This document shows, one piece after another, positions 53,580 to 62,827 of a stretch of 64,000 nucleotides of DNA. Position 1 is the first letter of the stretch; each line of letters starts with the position of its first letter. Location of the stretch: positions 62,001 through 126,000 of the forward strand of contig JBIRBM010000002.1 of NCBI GenBank assembly GCA_044326545.1. Direction: 5' to 3'. The notes under the pieces are model-generated. The model had not been told where the DNA came from. It searched no databases and saw only the letters and a list, made by a program, of their open reading frames with translations. The position numbers and the translations under genes were made by a program. Origin of the DNA: JANWJE01 sp044326545. GTDB taxonomy: Bacteria > Chlamydiota > Chlamydiia > Chlamydiales > Parachlamydiaceae.

Positions 53580-54408
53580 AGATCTTAAACTCACCTCGGC
53601 GATTTTTCGCCCAACCTTCTTCATGATGTTCTAGAATAACAGGACGCTCTTTTCCATAAGAAATAGTGAAGAGACGGTCGGGATTGATTCCTTCACTAAT
53701 TAAAACATTGCGTATTGAATTGGCTCGTCTTGCACCCAAGGCTAAATTATAAGCTTGCGGCCCTCGCTCATCTGTATGCCCTTCAATAAAAACATAAACA
53801 TTAGGGCGGTTTCGGAGAAACTCTCCTATGTTGTGCAGGATTTGTAGATTTTTAGATCCTTTGATTAAGTCGCTATTGTAATCAAAATAAATCGGGCGGA
53901 AAATGGCTGCTAATTGGGGGTTTGTGCTGGGATCTCGGAACGCTTGAATTCCAGGGATCGAGCTTCCTTGATCACCCGGCGTCTCTCGAGGGGGAGGAGG
54001 CATCTTGTAGGCAGGGGCAAGCTCTTTGTTTGGATCTTGTAATGGAATAAAGTCAGTATAATTATTGTTGTAATAATCTTGAGAAATGGAATAGTTGTCT
54101 GCAGGACTGTAGCTGCTTTCTATCACATAGTCATTCTCTTGCTCTGTGGGTTGAATGTCTTGATAGTCGCAATCTTCAAAATTACCCTCGGGATAGCAAT
54201 CCTGGTCTTCAATGCATTCAAAATCATCGCGGGAACAAATTTGGCGTGAAGCACCATGCTTTCCTCCCAAAGCTTTGACTCCTCTTTGCATGTGTCTACC
54301 GGCTGATTTAGTGTCTTCCCATACATCACAGCTTGATCGGTTACAACTTTGCAAAGAGAAAAGAGCTCCTAAAAGAGCGGTTAAAATCAAATATTTCCTT
54401 GATTTCAT
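53569..54408 (-). CDS. pal: peptidoglycan-associated lipoprotein Pal
   Basis: A 279-residue outer-membrane lipoprotein of the Tol-Pal system. The signal peptide ends in LQSC (about residue 22). Residues 23-150 are an acidic, Tyr/Asn/Cys-rich stretch unlike most Pal proteins, and 165-279 are the OmpA-like peptidoglycan-binding domain (YFDYNSDLI, EGHTDERGPQAYNLALGARRA). AAGGAA precedes the ATG. It anchors the outer membrane to peptidoglycan with TolB. Normal Pal is about 170-190 residues, so this one is long because of the insertion. Confidence 0.9.
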   Translation of the reverse strand: MKSRKYLILTALLGALFSLQSCNRSSCDVWEDTKSAGRHMQRGVKALGGKHGASRQICSRDDFECIEDQDCYPEGNFEDCDYQDIQPTEQENDYVIESSYSPADNYSISQDYYNNNYTDFIPLQDPNKELAPAYKMPPPPRETPGDQGSSIPGIQAFRDPSTNPQLAAIFRPIYFDYNSDLIKGSKNLQILHNIGEFLRNRPNVYVFIEGHTDERGPQAYNLALGARRANSIRNVLISEGINPDRLFTISYGKERPVILEHHEEGWAKNRRGEFKIYER

Positions 54409-54451
54409 AAAGGTTCCTTAGAAATTAGAAGTGGGTCATGAAAATTTATTA

Positions 54452-54608
54452 GACTTCTTGCATGATTCTATTGATTTGGCTGAGAGGACTTTTTATCTCC
54501 TTATTGATTCTTTTTCAAACGCTATGTTTATATAGCATCTCAAAATTAGGCAGTAAATCGATTGAAAAAGCTCTTGTTTTTCAAGAAAAAAGAATTGTGC
54601 AAGATGTC
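54452..54608. mobile_element. second MITE-like element, between tolB and pal
   Basis: A TA-preceded GACTTCTTGCATGATTC at the left and GAATTGTGCAAGATGTC at the right are inverted ends with 14 of 17 positions paired. The interior has a small palindrome (GCTATGTTTATATAGC) but no ORF. It shares only the GACTTCTT terminus and a length of about 160 bp with the other MITE-like elements, so it is a different, more degenerate family. Confidence 0.55.
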
Positions 54609-54713
54609 GGTTGGTGGAAGCACAGTTTATCATAAGAGTCTGGATAATGGCAAAAAAAAACGTCTTAATTTATAACAATTTGGTGTTTAAGATATTGAGG
54701 TTGTTTAATTTTT

Positions 54714-54757
54714 AACGCACCTGACGCACTAGGAGCGCTCCCGGTGCGTCAAGTGAA
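54714..54757. repeat. dispersed palindromic repeat, short copy
   Basis: AACGCACCTGACGCACTAGGAG and CTCCCGGTGCGTCAAGTG pair with a 4-nt GC centre. It lies 28 bp past the tolB stop. With the element above it makes the tolB-pal gap 377 bp long. Confidence 0.7.
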
Positions 54758-54785
54758 TGAATGAGTGTATACCAGAGGGATCGCC

Positions 54786-56183
54786 TCAAAATCGGGGTTC
54801 CCAGTTAGGGAATTGTTTCTCTCCGGAACCGAACGTAATTTGAGTCGACTCGTTTTGGTTTAAATGCGTGATAAATAGGTTCGAAGATCCAGGATCGGAT
54901 GAATTATACACTAAATGCAAGCTATTTGGCGCCCAAGAAGGATTCTCTTTTTGCCCTTTTCCTGTTGTGATTTGGGTCTCTTTATTCGTATTAAAATCGT
55001 AGACCCAAATTTGACGATCGCCATTTCCACGAGCGCAATAGGCCATTTTCGTCCCATCCGGAGACCAAGAAGGGGCAGAATTTTCCCTGTTAGCCCGGGT
55101 GATAAGCATCGGCTTGATTTCATTGATATTCGCTCCGGGAGAGGGAACATCGATCACATAAATTTTTGGAGATCCATCTTTATTGGACACAAACGCAATT
55201 TTTGAGCCGTCAGGGCTAAATGTTGGAGATCCTTGTGTGGCAGATCTAGCCGAAAAAATTTGCTGTGGTTTTCCAATAGCCCCTTGTTCTGGACTGAAGG
55301 GTTGCATAAAAAGATCGGGATTTCCTGTAATATCGCAAATGAAGGCAACTTTATCTCGTTGCCTGGAAACTGCCGGCATGAGCTGGTTTCCTCGAATGGT
55401 GGTTAAACGCCGTTTTTTCTCATCTTTAAGAGAGCAAATCAAAATTTTGGGTTGTCCTTGGCTGTAACAAACGTAAAGGTAAGCTCCTGTTGCAAAACCT
55501 GGTTTTGGAGGTAAGTAGATTGGAGTGACACAGGTGGAGCGTTCTTTGGTTAATTGACGAAGATTACCTCCATCATAATCACACTCCCATACTTCTGAAA
55601 TCCATTTGCTGCTGTCTGTTGAAACGCCTGTTTTAATTGTAAAAAGAATGTGGGTCGATGCAATGCCTTCAGTCCCAAAAAGAGCTTTGTAGATTGTGTC
55701 GGAAAGGCGGTGGATCTGTCGGCGGTCTTCATTTAAGTCTCCGGTTAAGGAGATGGGATCGATTGTTTTGAGGGTTTGATTTTGTGTATTGAGCAAGAGA
55801 GTTTTGAGTTGTTTTCCCTCTACCAGATTCTTGACAACATAAAACACGTGCTGAGCTTTCCAGGCAGAAGGGGAGCCTAGTTGATTGAATGGGCCGTTTT
55901 GCCCAAGTTGATTGCCGGCTGATGTCCGTTTGGTGATAAATGTGGCGCCATTGTGATCCAGATCAAAAGCTAAAATTTTTTCGAGCTGCTCGACATAAGC
56001 CTCTCCTAATTCTGATGGGTCTTGACTGATTGGAAGAAGGTAGAGAGGGGCAAGGGGGCTCTCAGTCTCTAAATTGACGACGATATTTTCTTCAGGATGT
56101 TCAGCGGAGAGTGAAGAAAAAAGGATCAAATAAACGATGGAAATGGCTGTTAACCAGTTAAATGAACGAATGTTTAGTTTCAT
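54786..56183 (-). CDS. tolB: Tol-Pal system beta-propeller protein TolB
   Basis: A 465-residue periplasmic protein. It has a signal peptide (about residues 1-28), an N-terminal alpha/beta domain (about 30-190) and a beta-propeller in which TolB repeats are easy to see (SPTFSPDGSKIAFVSN, APSWSPDGTKMAYCAR, NPSWAPNSLHLVYNSS). It links the TolA/TonB-like protein and Pal. A short GGGGG leader precedes the ATG, and the 5' end is 13 bp from the preceding gene. Confidence 0.95.
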   Translation of the reverse strand: MKLNIRSFNWLTAISIVYLILFSSLSAEHPEENIVVNLETESPLAPLYLLPISQDPSELGEAYVEQLEKILAFDLDHNGATFITKRTSAGNQLGQNGPFNQLGSPSAWKAQHVFYVVKNLVEGKQLKTLLLNTQNQTLKTIDPISLTGDLNEDRRQIHRLSDTIYKALFGTEGIASTHILFTIKTGVSTDSSKWISEVWECDYDGGNLRQLTKERSTCVTPIYLPPKPGFATGAYLYVCYSQGQPKILICSLKDEKKRRLTTIRGNQLMPAVSRQRDKVAFICDITGNPDLFMQPFSPEQGAIGKPQQIFSARSATQGSPTFSPDGSKIAFVSNKDGSPKIYVIDVPSPGANINEIKPMLITRANRENSAPSWSPDGTKMAYCARGNGDRQIWVYDFNTNKETQITTGKGQKENPSWAPNSLHLVYNSSDPGSSNLFITHLNQNESTQITFGSGEKQFPNWEPRF

Positions 56184-56196
56184 GTGCCCCCTTTAA

Positions 56197-57393
56197 TTAA
56201 TCATTCTGGAGAGTGATTACAAAGGTGTTTTCGTCAACCCCTTGAAATTTTTGGTCGAATGAGGAAAAAATCATTTTTTTTATCTCATTTTCCAGATAGA
56301 TTTTATTTTTATTGCTTTCACTTTTGATAATTTCGATTTTTTTGACTTTACCCATTCGATCCAGAGTCAATTTGATTTTAACCGCCCCATAATCGGGAAG
56401 TTTTAGATTCCTCTTTAGGTAATAGGCAACTTCGTCGCTATAGCTCGTCTCTTTTGTTCCCCATGCACTCGTCCCTCCGTCTGCGTCTAGAGGAAAAGAG
56501 TCAATATGGAGATTGCCTAATTCTTTGGGTATTGCGGTGTTGTCTAGATTGATTTTGGGAAGGGTGCTCATTTTATCGCGCGTTTGATTCATTTTTGCAA
56601 GACTTTCCTTTGCCTTAGCGACCTTTTCTCTTGCAGCCTCTTGAGCTAATGCAATCTCTTGCTGTCTCTTTTTTTCTATTTCTGCAATCTCAATTTGCCG
56701 CTTTTTCTCCGCTTCCGCTCTTTCTTGGAGCTTTTTTTTCTCGGCTATCTCCTGTTGTCGTTTTTTTTCTGCCTCTTCCGCTTCTTTTTGCTTAGCAGCA
56801 TCAGTTTTGATCGGCTTATGTGCTGGTTCAATCGTTTTTTTGATGGGAGCCGCGGGTGCAGCGGTTTTTTTTGGGGCTTCTTTAGAGGGCATTTTAGAAG
56901 AGGCAGGTGCGATTGGCTTCGCCTCTGGCAGAGGGTCTTTTTTAATTAGAGGGGGTGAAGTGGGGGGGGGCGAGGGGGCTTCAGTCATTGTTGCCATTTG
57001 TTCAGTTGGCCGGGTCTCTTCTTGTTGATGTTTCACTTCAAGCTCCTTTTTAGGAGCCTCTTCTTGAATCAATTGAGGAGTGGGGGGGGGAGGGGTTAGT
57101 TTTTCAATAGGGGTGGGAGCGGGCATTAGGGGAGCAGATGTTGGGGCTTGTACGGGTAACGGATTGGAAGTCGTTCCTGAGAGTTGAGTTATCTCTGCTT
57201 GAAAGGGCTTTAGGCGAATGGTTTTGACTACCACCTTTGCTTTTTTGGGAGGTTCGCGGTGTGCCGGTTTCCAATAGGTCCCTAACATTAAAAGAAAAGC
57301 GTGGAGGAGGATCACAGAAAAAGCGATCACATATACGGGAAAGTTTGGGTGTTGGAAAGAGTTTCGCGAGAGGGGATTCTGGTGATTCAACAT
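56197..57393 (-). CDS. TonB/TolA-like energy-transducing protein
   Basis: A 398-residue inner-membrane protein: one N-terminal membrane segment (about residues 20-42), a long proline-rich stretch (70-180), an Ala/Lys/Glu/Gln-rich coiled coil (190-270) with repeated KKRQQEIAE-like motifs, and a C-terminal domain that resembles a TonB C-terminal fold (LPDYGAVKIKLTLDRMGKVKKIEI). Together with ExbB/ExbD it would transmit the proton motive force to TolB-Pal. In other chlamydiae the gene here is annotated as hypothetical. It lies 6 bp after exbD. Confidence 0.85.
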   Translation of the reverse strand: MLNHQNPLSRNSFQHPNFPVYVIAFSVILLHAFLLMLGTYWKPAHREPPKKAKVVVKTIRLKPFQAEITQLSGTTSNPLPVQAPTSAPLMPAPTPIEKLTPPPPTPQLIQEEAPKKELEVKHQQEETRPTEQMATMTEAPSPPPTSPPLIKKDPLPEAKPIAPASSKMPSKEAPKKTAAPAAPIKKTIEPAHKPIKTDAAKQKEAEEAEKKRQQEIAEKKKLQERAEAEKKRQIEIAEIEKKRQQEIALAQEAAREKVAKAKESLAKMNQTRDKMSTLPKINLDNTAIPKELGNLHIDSFPLDADGGTSAWGTKETSYSDEVAYYLKRNLKLPDYGAVKIKLTLDRMGKVKKIEIIKSESNKNKIYLENEIKKMIFSSFDQKFQGVDENTFVITLQND

Positions 57394-57399
57394 GTGAGG

Positions 57400-57828
57400 T
57401 TATGCTGGTTTTAAAATGATATCGATATGGGAGAATCCTGCCTCTTCAGCAGCATTTTTAACAGATTGATAGGTTCCAAACTGTGCTTTTCTGTCATGAA
57501 AAATGTGTGGGTGAGTTTGCGGATATTTTATTTTGGCCTCTTTTAACAAGCGTGTCAGTTCTTTTACCGTGACAAGACGACCGTTAAACGAGATTGAATT
57601 GTTTTCATGCACATGAATTGTGATTGGACTATTTTCTTGTACAGAGGAGGGGGATGTAGAGCTTGCTTGCGGCGCATCAGCCAGCTCAATGTGATCGAGT
57701 TCTAGCAAGGGAGCAATGACAATAAACATGATGAGAATCACAAAAACAACGTCAATTAAAGGAGTTAAATTAACAGTTGGTTCTTCAAACGGTGAATGAC
57801 CCGCAAAGGATAGGCGTCTTCGTTTCAT
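57400..57828 (-). CDS. exbD: ExbD/TolR biopolymer transport protein
   Basis: A 142-residue inner-membrane protein with one membrane segment containing the proton-path Asp (PLIDVVFVILIMFIV, Asp at about 24) and a periplasmic domain. It works with ExbB/TolQ. AAGGA precedes the ATG; the preceding gene ends 86 nt upstream. Confidence 0.95.
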   Translation of the reverse strand: MKRRRLSFAGHSPFEEPTVNLTPLIDVVFVILIMFIVIAPLLELDHIELADAPQASSTSPSSVQENSPITIHVHENNSISFNGRLVTVKELTRLLKEAKIKYPQTHPHIFHDRKAQFGTYQSVKNAAEEAGFSHIDIILKPA

Positions 57829-57914
57829 TGAACAATTTCCTTATATCAATCATGTTGGAAAGTCTTGAGAAATAAGATCTTCTTAATCAAGAGATTGAAT
57901 ATTTTGAATAGGTT

Positions 57915-58691
57915 TTAAACATCGACTCTGCGATATTGCATTTCTACAGAAGAGAGGATTTCGTTAGAAAATCCTTCCATTTCAGTGGCAAAGTCGCGGA
58001 TAGTGTTTTTCAGGTAATTATATCCGATTAAAGCAGGGATAGCATCTAAAAGGCCAAGAACTGTTGTTGCAAGGGCTAACGACAATCCTCCAAGAACCAT
58101 TTGATGGGTGTTTCCACCGCTTTGAGCTTGGAGCTCGGAAAATGTTGTTAAAATTCCCCATACTGTTCCCAAAAGTCCTAAAAAGGGGGCCAAACTGACT
58201 GTTGTTGACAAAATGTAGAGGTGCTTTTCTAAGAACTTGACTTGTTGAGCCACTTCCGTTGAAAGATGAGAGGCTAAGTAGTCGACATCGCTTAGTGATA
58301 AATAAGATGGGGGAATTTGAGATTGATTGAAGCCGATAACAGGCGGTTCATTTTGCTGCACTTTGGTGAAATGTCGGTTTTTTGCCAATACTTCTAAACA
58401 TTGTTTTTTCAAGGCTTGGTAGAGATCCAAAAAAGGATTGATGACTTTCTTTTTGTTGATCCCTTCGCAATCTAAACTGAGTGGATTTTGTTTTTGCAGT
58501 TGAAAAGACTCATGGAAACGGAATGCATATTTTTTGGCTTGATGTGTCACCCAAACTTTATAGACTAAAATGAACCAACTGGAAATTGAAAGAGCATAAA
58601 GGGCTAAAAAAATGAGTTTTCCTAAGACGTCTGATTGAGAGTAAGCGTCAAAAAAAGGATTACCATTCAGCATAATAATGTTTACACACAT
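57915..58691 (-). CDS. exbB: ExbB/TolQ proton channel protein
   Basis: A 258-residue inner-membrane protein with three membrane segments (about residues 25-45, 155-180 and 200-225). The MotA/TolQ/ExbB motif LAPFLGLLGTVWGILTTF is clear. The ATG at 58691 has AAAGGA upstream; an ATG six codons in is possible. It is the first gene of the exbB-exbD-tonB/tolA-like-tolB-(pal-nlpD-murI) run. Confidence 0.95.
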   Translation of the reverse strand: MCVNIIMLNGNPFFDAYSQSDVLGKLIFLALYALSISSWFILVYKVWVTHQAKKYAFRFHESFQLQKQNPLSLDCEGINKKKVINPFLDLYQALKKQCLEVLAKNRHFTKVQQNEPPVIGFNQSQIPPSYLSLSDVDYLASHLSTEVAQQVKFLEKHLYILSTTVSLAPFLGLLGTVWGILTTFSELQAQSGGNTHQMVLGGLSLALATTVLGLLDAIPALIGYNYLKNTIRDFATEMEGFSNEILSSVEMQYRRVDV

Positions 58692-58878
58692 TTATAAATC
58701 CTTTATACTTTGTTTCAGTTTTATATTTTTCTTTTTAATTAAGAGAATTCAAACTTGCTCAAATTAGATAACCTATTATCCCCTATTTGTCAAGTTGAGT
58801 TTATTCTAGGGGGTTGAAATGTTGGATGTTGAGATTACAAAAGCTTGCGGGATGTGATGATCGAAAAGGAGTGATTTG

Positions 58879-61134
58879 ATGTTAAATGATCTGTATGTTT
58901 TTTTGATTGTGTTAATGGGATGGATCCTCCCTTTTCAGCTATCAGCTTTTCATGAGGGAGTCTCTCATGTTAAAATGGAGCTGATTGAGGAAACAGAGAC
59001 AATACAGCCGGCCACTCCCTTCTGGGTGGCCCTTCATTTGGAATTAGAAAAAGATTGGCATGTCTACTGGAAAAATCCGGGAGACGCCGGAGTGCCGCTA
59101 AAAATTGAATGGCTGCTGCCTAATGATTTTGAAGCCGCTCCTTTGCAGTGGCCGTTTCCCGAAAGATTCACAACGGCTGATATGATAGGATTTGGGTATC
59201 ATGGGACAGCGATATTCTTAACTCAGATCACCCCTTCGGCTCAATTACAGCCTGGTTCTACAATTGAGCTCCAAGCGAAGGTGAATTGGCTTGCCTGTTC
59301 TTCACTTAATTGTCAGCCAGGTTCTACTACCCTTCATCTTCCTTTAGTTGTATCAGAAGAGAGTCCTCGCCTCAACATCGATCACGCTCAGATATTTCGA
59401 GAGGCCCGTCAGAAAATTCCTCAGCCACATCCGCGTTTGAAAGCGATCCGTCAGGATGATATCATTCAATTAGAGATGCCTCAATCAATGATTGAATCTT
59501 TAAGTGAAATCCGAGGCATTGATTTTTTTCCCGAAGAGCAGCATTTGATTGATCAATCGATTGTTCCAAGAGTTGACGCAATCAAAGAAGAAAAACATCA
59601 CTCTCTTATTTCTTTAAAAGGATTGAGTGGAATGGAGGTTGAAAATCAATCTTTGAAAGGGGTTTTAGTCGTTCATAAGCAACAGGGAATGCAACAAAGT
59701 GTGGAAGCTTTTGATATTGATAGTTCGATTGAAAATCAGGGGCGCCAAGAGATTCTTAGCTTTTTGCCCGCCCCTAATCGTCTATCATCTGTTGGGGGTG
59801 TGGCTGATTCATCCGTAATTTCTGATTCCCATGCATCATTTGCTTTTGAGGGGGGAGTCGGTTTAGCTCTTCTATTTGCTTTTGTCGGGGGAATGATTCT
59901 CAATCTCATGCCTTGTGTGTTACCTGTCATGTCCTTTAAAGTGATGAGCTTTGTGAAAATGGCTGGGCAGAGCCGCTCTTTAACGTTTAAGCATGGGTTA
60001 ATGTTTTCTTTAGGTGTTATTCTCTCTTTTTGGGTTTTGGCATCGGTGATGTTGATTCTTCGCACCTATGGGCAATCAGTTGGTTGGGGATTTCAATTAC
60101 AAGAGCCTCTTTTTGTTGTCATCCTCGCTTCTGTGTTATTTATCTTTGCTTTAAGTTTATTTGGGTTGTTTGAATGGGGGATGTTTGTTGCTTCATGGGC
60201 CGGGCAAACCGAAGCAGAAAGCGCACAGAAATCTTCGGGATATGGCGGTTCATTTTTTAGCGGTGTGTTGGCAACTGCCGTGGCAACTCCTTGTACCGGC
60301 CCATTTTTGGGATCAGCGGTTGGTTTTGCTGTCACTCTTCCCATTTTACAATCTTTGCTGATTTTTACTTCACTTGGATTTGGAATGTGCTTTCCTTACC
60401 TCTTGCTGGCAGCCTTTCCCTCGTTTTTAAGATTTATGCCAAAACCCGGGATGTGGATGGAAACATTTAAACAACTCATGGGTTTTCTTCTTTTGGCGAC
60501 AGTCTTATGGTTGATGTGGGTATTTAGTTCGCAAACCGATGCCTTTTCTTTAATCTGCCTTCTTGGAGGCTTTTTATGTTTCTCTATTGGCGCTTGGATT
60601 TATGGACGAGGATGCGCCCCCTTTATCAACCGTAAGAAACGTCTTTTTGCTTATGCATGTGTCGCCTTGTTTGCCTTTATGGGGGTCGAGGCGATTTTAT
60701 TTCCTCGAGCTTCTTGGTCCATTCCTGAATCAACCTCAGGCGGGATACAATCTTCCCGCGATCAATGGGTTGGTTGGGAAGAGTTTTCACCTGAACGAGT
60801 GGTTAAGCTAAGAGAAGAAGGCAAACCGGTGTTGATCGATTTTACTGCTAAATGGTGCTTGATTTGCCAAGTCAACCACATGGCATTTAATTCCGGCGAT
60901 GTTAGCGAGCAATTAGACGCGATGGGAGTGGTGAAAATGAGGGCTGATTGGACTAAAAACGATCCGATGATTACAGAAGCGCTCGCTCAATTTGGACGCA
61001 ATAGCGTCCCTCTTTATGTCCTTTACGGAACAGATGCGAAAAAAGATCCGGTCATTCTTCCCCAAGTCTTGACACCGGATATTATTGTCGATCACTTAAA
61101 CCAAGCGATACCTAATGATATTGCCTTAAAATAA
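58879..61134 (+). CDS. dsbD: thiol:disulfide interchange protein DsbD/ScsB-like
   Basis: A 751-residue inner-membrane reductase that passes electrons from cytoplasmic thioredoxin to the periplasm. A signal peptide leads to an N-terminal domain with a Cys pair in WLACSSLNCQPG (about 135), an eight-helix membrane domain with the two reactive Cys in LNLMPCVLPV (about 345) and ATPCTGP (about 472), and a C-terminal thioredoxin domain with WCLIC (about 658). The N-terminal part is the ScsB/DipZ type rather than the E. coli DsbD alpha. GGAG precedes the ATG. It is divergent from exbB. Confidence 0.94.
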   Translation: MLNDLYVFLIVLMGWILPFQLSAFHEGVSHVKMELIEETETIQPATPFWVALHLELEKDWHVYWKNPGDAGVPLKIEWLLPNDFEAAPLQWPFPERFTTADMIGFGYHGTAIFLTQITPSAQLQPGSTIELQAKVNWLACSSLNCQPGSTTLHLPLVVSEESPRLNIDHAQIFREARQKIPQPHPRLKAIRQDDIIQLEMPQSMIESLSEIRGIDFFPEEQHLIDQSIVPRVDAIKEEKHHSLISLKGLSGMEVENQSLKGVLVVHKQQGMQQSVEAFDIDSSIENQGRQEILSFLPAPNRLSSVGGVADSSVISDSHASFAFEGGVGLALLFAFVGGMILNLMPCVLPVMSFKVMSFVKMAGQSRSLTFKHGLMFSLGVILSFWVLASVMLILRTYGQSVGWGFQLQEPLFVVILASVLFIFALSLFGLFEWGMFVASWAGQTEAESAQKSSGYGGSFFSGVLATAVATPCTGPFLGSAVGFAVTLPILQSLLIFTSLGFGMCFPYLLLAAFPSFLRFMPKPGMWMETFKQLMGFLLLATVLWLMWVFSSQTDAFSLICLLGGFLCFSIGAWIYGRGCAPFINRKKRLFAYACVALFAFMGVEAILFPRASWSIPESTSGGIQSSRDQWVGWEEFSPERVVKLREEGKPVLIDFTAKWCLICQVNHMAFNSGDVSEQLDAMGVVKMRADWTKNDPMITEALAQFGRNSVPLYVLYGTDAKKDPVILPQVLTPDIIVDHLNQAIPNDIALK

Positions 61135-61222
61135 GCACTTGTTTTCTGTTCTTTTGCCTTTGGGCTTTCACGCAAGCCGAAAGGCAAAAAAATAGGAAGG
61201 CAGGTTCTAAAGGATTGCCCCG

Positions 61223-61993
61223 ATGTTAATTGATTCTCACGCTCATTTGACAAGTCCTGCCCTTTTTGACCGGCTTGAAACCATTTTAAAGAAAGCTTCA
61301 GAAGCCTCAATTGTAGGAATCGTCAATATTTGCACCGATCTTTTGACTTTGGAGCGGGGACTTACCCTGTCTAGCCACACTCCTTGGATCTATCAAGCAG
61401 CAGCCACCACTCCTCACGATGTTGAAAAAGAAGGGGAACAGGCATTTGCCACCATTGCTGCGGCTGCCAGAACCGGAAAATTGGATGCGGTTGGAGAAAC
61501 GGGGCTTGATTATTATTATGAGCACTCCAATCGAGATGTTCAAAAAATATTTTTGAGACGCTACCTTCAACTTGCTTTGGAGTGTCAATTGCCGGTGATC
61601 ATTCACTGCAGAGAAGCATTTCAAGATTTTTTTGACATTCTTGATGCAGAGTACACGGTGGGGGGAAGGCACGCCCCCGGTATTTTACATTGCTTTACAG
61701 GGACATTAGCAGAAGCTGAGCAGGTGATTAAGCGGGGCTGGATGCTATCTCTGAGTGGAATTGTGACTTTTAAGAAGAGTGTGGAGCTCCAAGAAGTGGC
61801 CAGGCATATTCCCCTAGAACAGTTGTTGATTGAGACAGATTCTCCTTATCTTGCCCCTCAAAAGCATCGGGGAAAGCAAAATGAGCCCGCGTTTCTAGTC
61901 GAAACAGCGCAATTTATCGCCTCTCTTAGGCAAATTTCGTTTGAAGAATTGGCAGGGGCAACAGTAAAGAATGCGCGCACCATTTTTCATTAG
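61223..61993 (+). CDS. tatD: TatD-family metal-dependent DNase
   Basis: A 256-residue TIM-barrel hydrolase. The metal-site motifs DSHAHL (about residues 4-9), the Glu in GETGLDYYY (about 93), HCRE (about 131), the LHCFTG and the IETDSPYLAP (about 204-213) match TatD/YcfH. The family shows 3'-5' exonuclease or D-aminoacyl-tRNA-deacylase activity. It follows dsbD by 88 bp; the same pair is neighbouring in Chlamydia. A small hairpin-like segment (GCTTTCACGCAAGC) lies in the gap. Confidence 0.94.
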   Translation: MLIDSHAHLTSPALFDRLETILKKASEASIVGIVNICTDLLTLERGLTLSSHTPWIYQAAATTPHDVEKEGEQAFATIAAAARTGKLDAVGETGLDYYYEHSNRDVQKIFLRRYLQLALECQLPVIIHCREAFQDFFDILDAEYTVGGRHAPGILHCFTGTLAEAEQVIKRGWMLSLSGIVTFKKSVELQEVARHIPLEQLLIETDSPYLAPQKHRGKQNEPAFLVETAQFIASLRQISFEELAGATVKNARTIFH

Positions 61994-62087
61994 AGCCTGT
62001 CAACAGTTTCGAAGATCAGTGAGATTTGTTAATTATTAATAGTTATTAGTTATCTTGTATTCAATTTCTTAATAAGTGAGAATTATA

Positions 62088-62630
62088 ATGATTCCCGTTC
62101 AAATTCATTCATCAATCAATTCCGTTAAAGCTCCACATCTTAGTGATTTTCTTGAAAAAATCATGAATAAAAAAGTGCAGGGAGTTGCATTAACCATTTT
62201 TGAATCTATTGTTGATTTTTTCTGTACTTATTTCCATGGCAATTATAATCAGCGATTCAACGATCTGAGTCAAAAAAAATGTTTTGATATCGGTGGTGCA
62301 CCCCTTTATGATCGTACTGATTCTCAGCGTATTACAGTTGTTGCCAGAGCGACTTTTCCAAACGAAAAGCTGATCTATATTGATGGGGCTCCCGTTTATT
62401 TTAGTTATCCTAATTCCACAAGCGTTTTATTTGGTCAACGGTATCATACTGAAAAACTCATCGTGACTGATGTCAAAGAATGTCCTGAACTGGTGATGAT
62501 TTACGAAAAAGAGACATCGGGACAGGTAAAAGTATGGAGCGTTAATACCACTCAACAAATTCAGCCACAAATGCCTTTGGACCCGTATTCACTCGATATA
62601 AGCGGTTTTTTTGCGCAACAAATTTTTTGA
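62088..62630 (+). CDS. orphan protein of unknown function
   Basis: A 180-residue protein. The ATG at 62088 has AAGTGAG before it; the GTG four codons upstream is not favoured. Residues 28-52 contain an amphipathic, moderately hydrophobic segment (GVALTIFESIVDFFCTYF), and the rest looks beta-rich and globular. The segment FDIGGAPLYDRTD is partly echoed by IYIDGAPVYFSYP about 40 residues later, which may mark an internal duplication. There is no signal peptide. I cannot name a family. It sits between tatD and sdhC, neighbours in Chlamydia, so it appears inserted. Confidence 0.6.
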   Translation: MIPVQIHSSINSVKAPHLSDFLEKIMNKKVQGVALTIFESIVDFFCTYFHGNYNQRFNDLSQKKCFDIGGAPLYDRTDSQRITVVARATFPNEKLIYIDGAPVYFSYPNSTSVLFGQRYHTEKLIVTDVKECPELVMIYEKETSGQVKVWSVNTTQQIQPQMPLDPYSLDISGFFAQQIF

Positions 62631-62827
62631 TTTAAAGCAAAGAGTTTAAGTTTTAAGACATCCCCCCCTTCTATAGCAAAGATGAAAATCACCGAATTTT
62701 GTCGTGATTCTTCGAATCACAACCTTTTGCTTGTAAAATCTCAAAAAATTGATATAACTATGATGGAAAAGCAAAAGGGTTGCTTTTTCTGAATATTTTT
62801 GGTTTTTCCGTCAAAATCTCCCATTTT

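Noticed and set aside
56659..57028. Plus-strand Phe/Leu-rich and Gly/Ala-rich ORFs opposite the TonB/TolA-like gene
   Set aside because: They are antisense readings of its Lys/Glu- and Pro-rich low-complexity regions.
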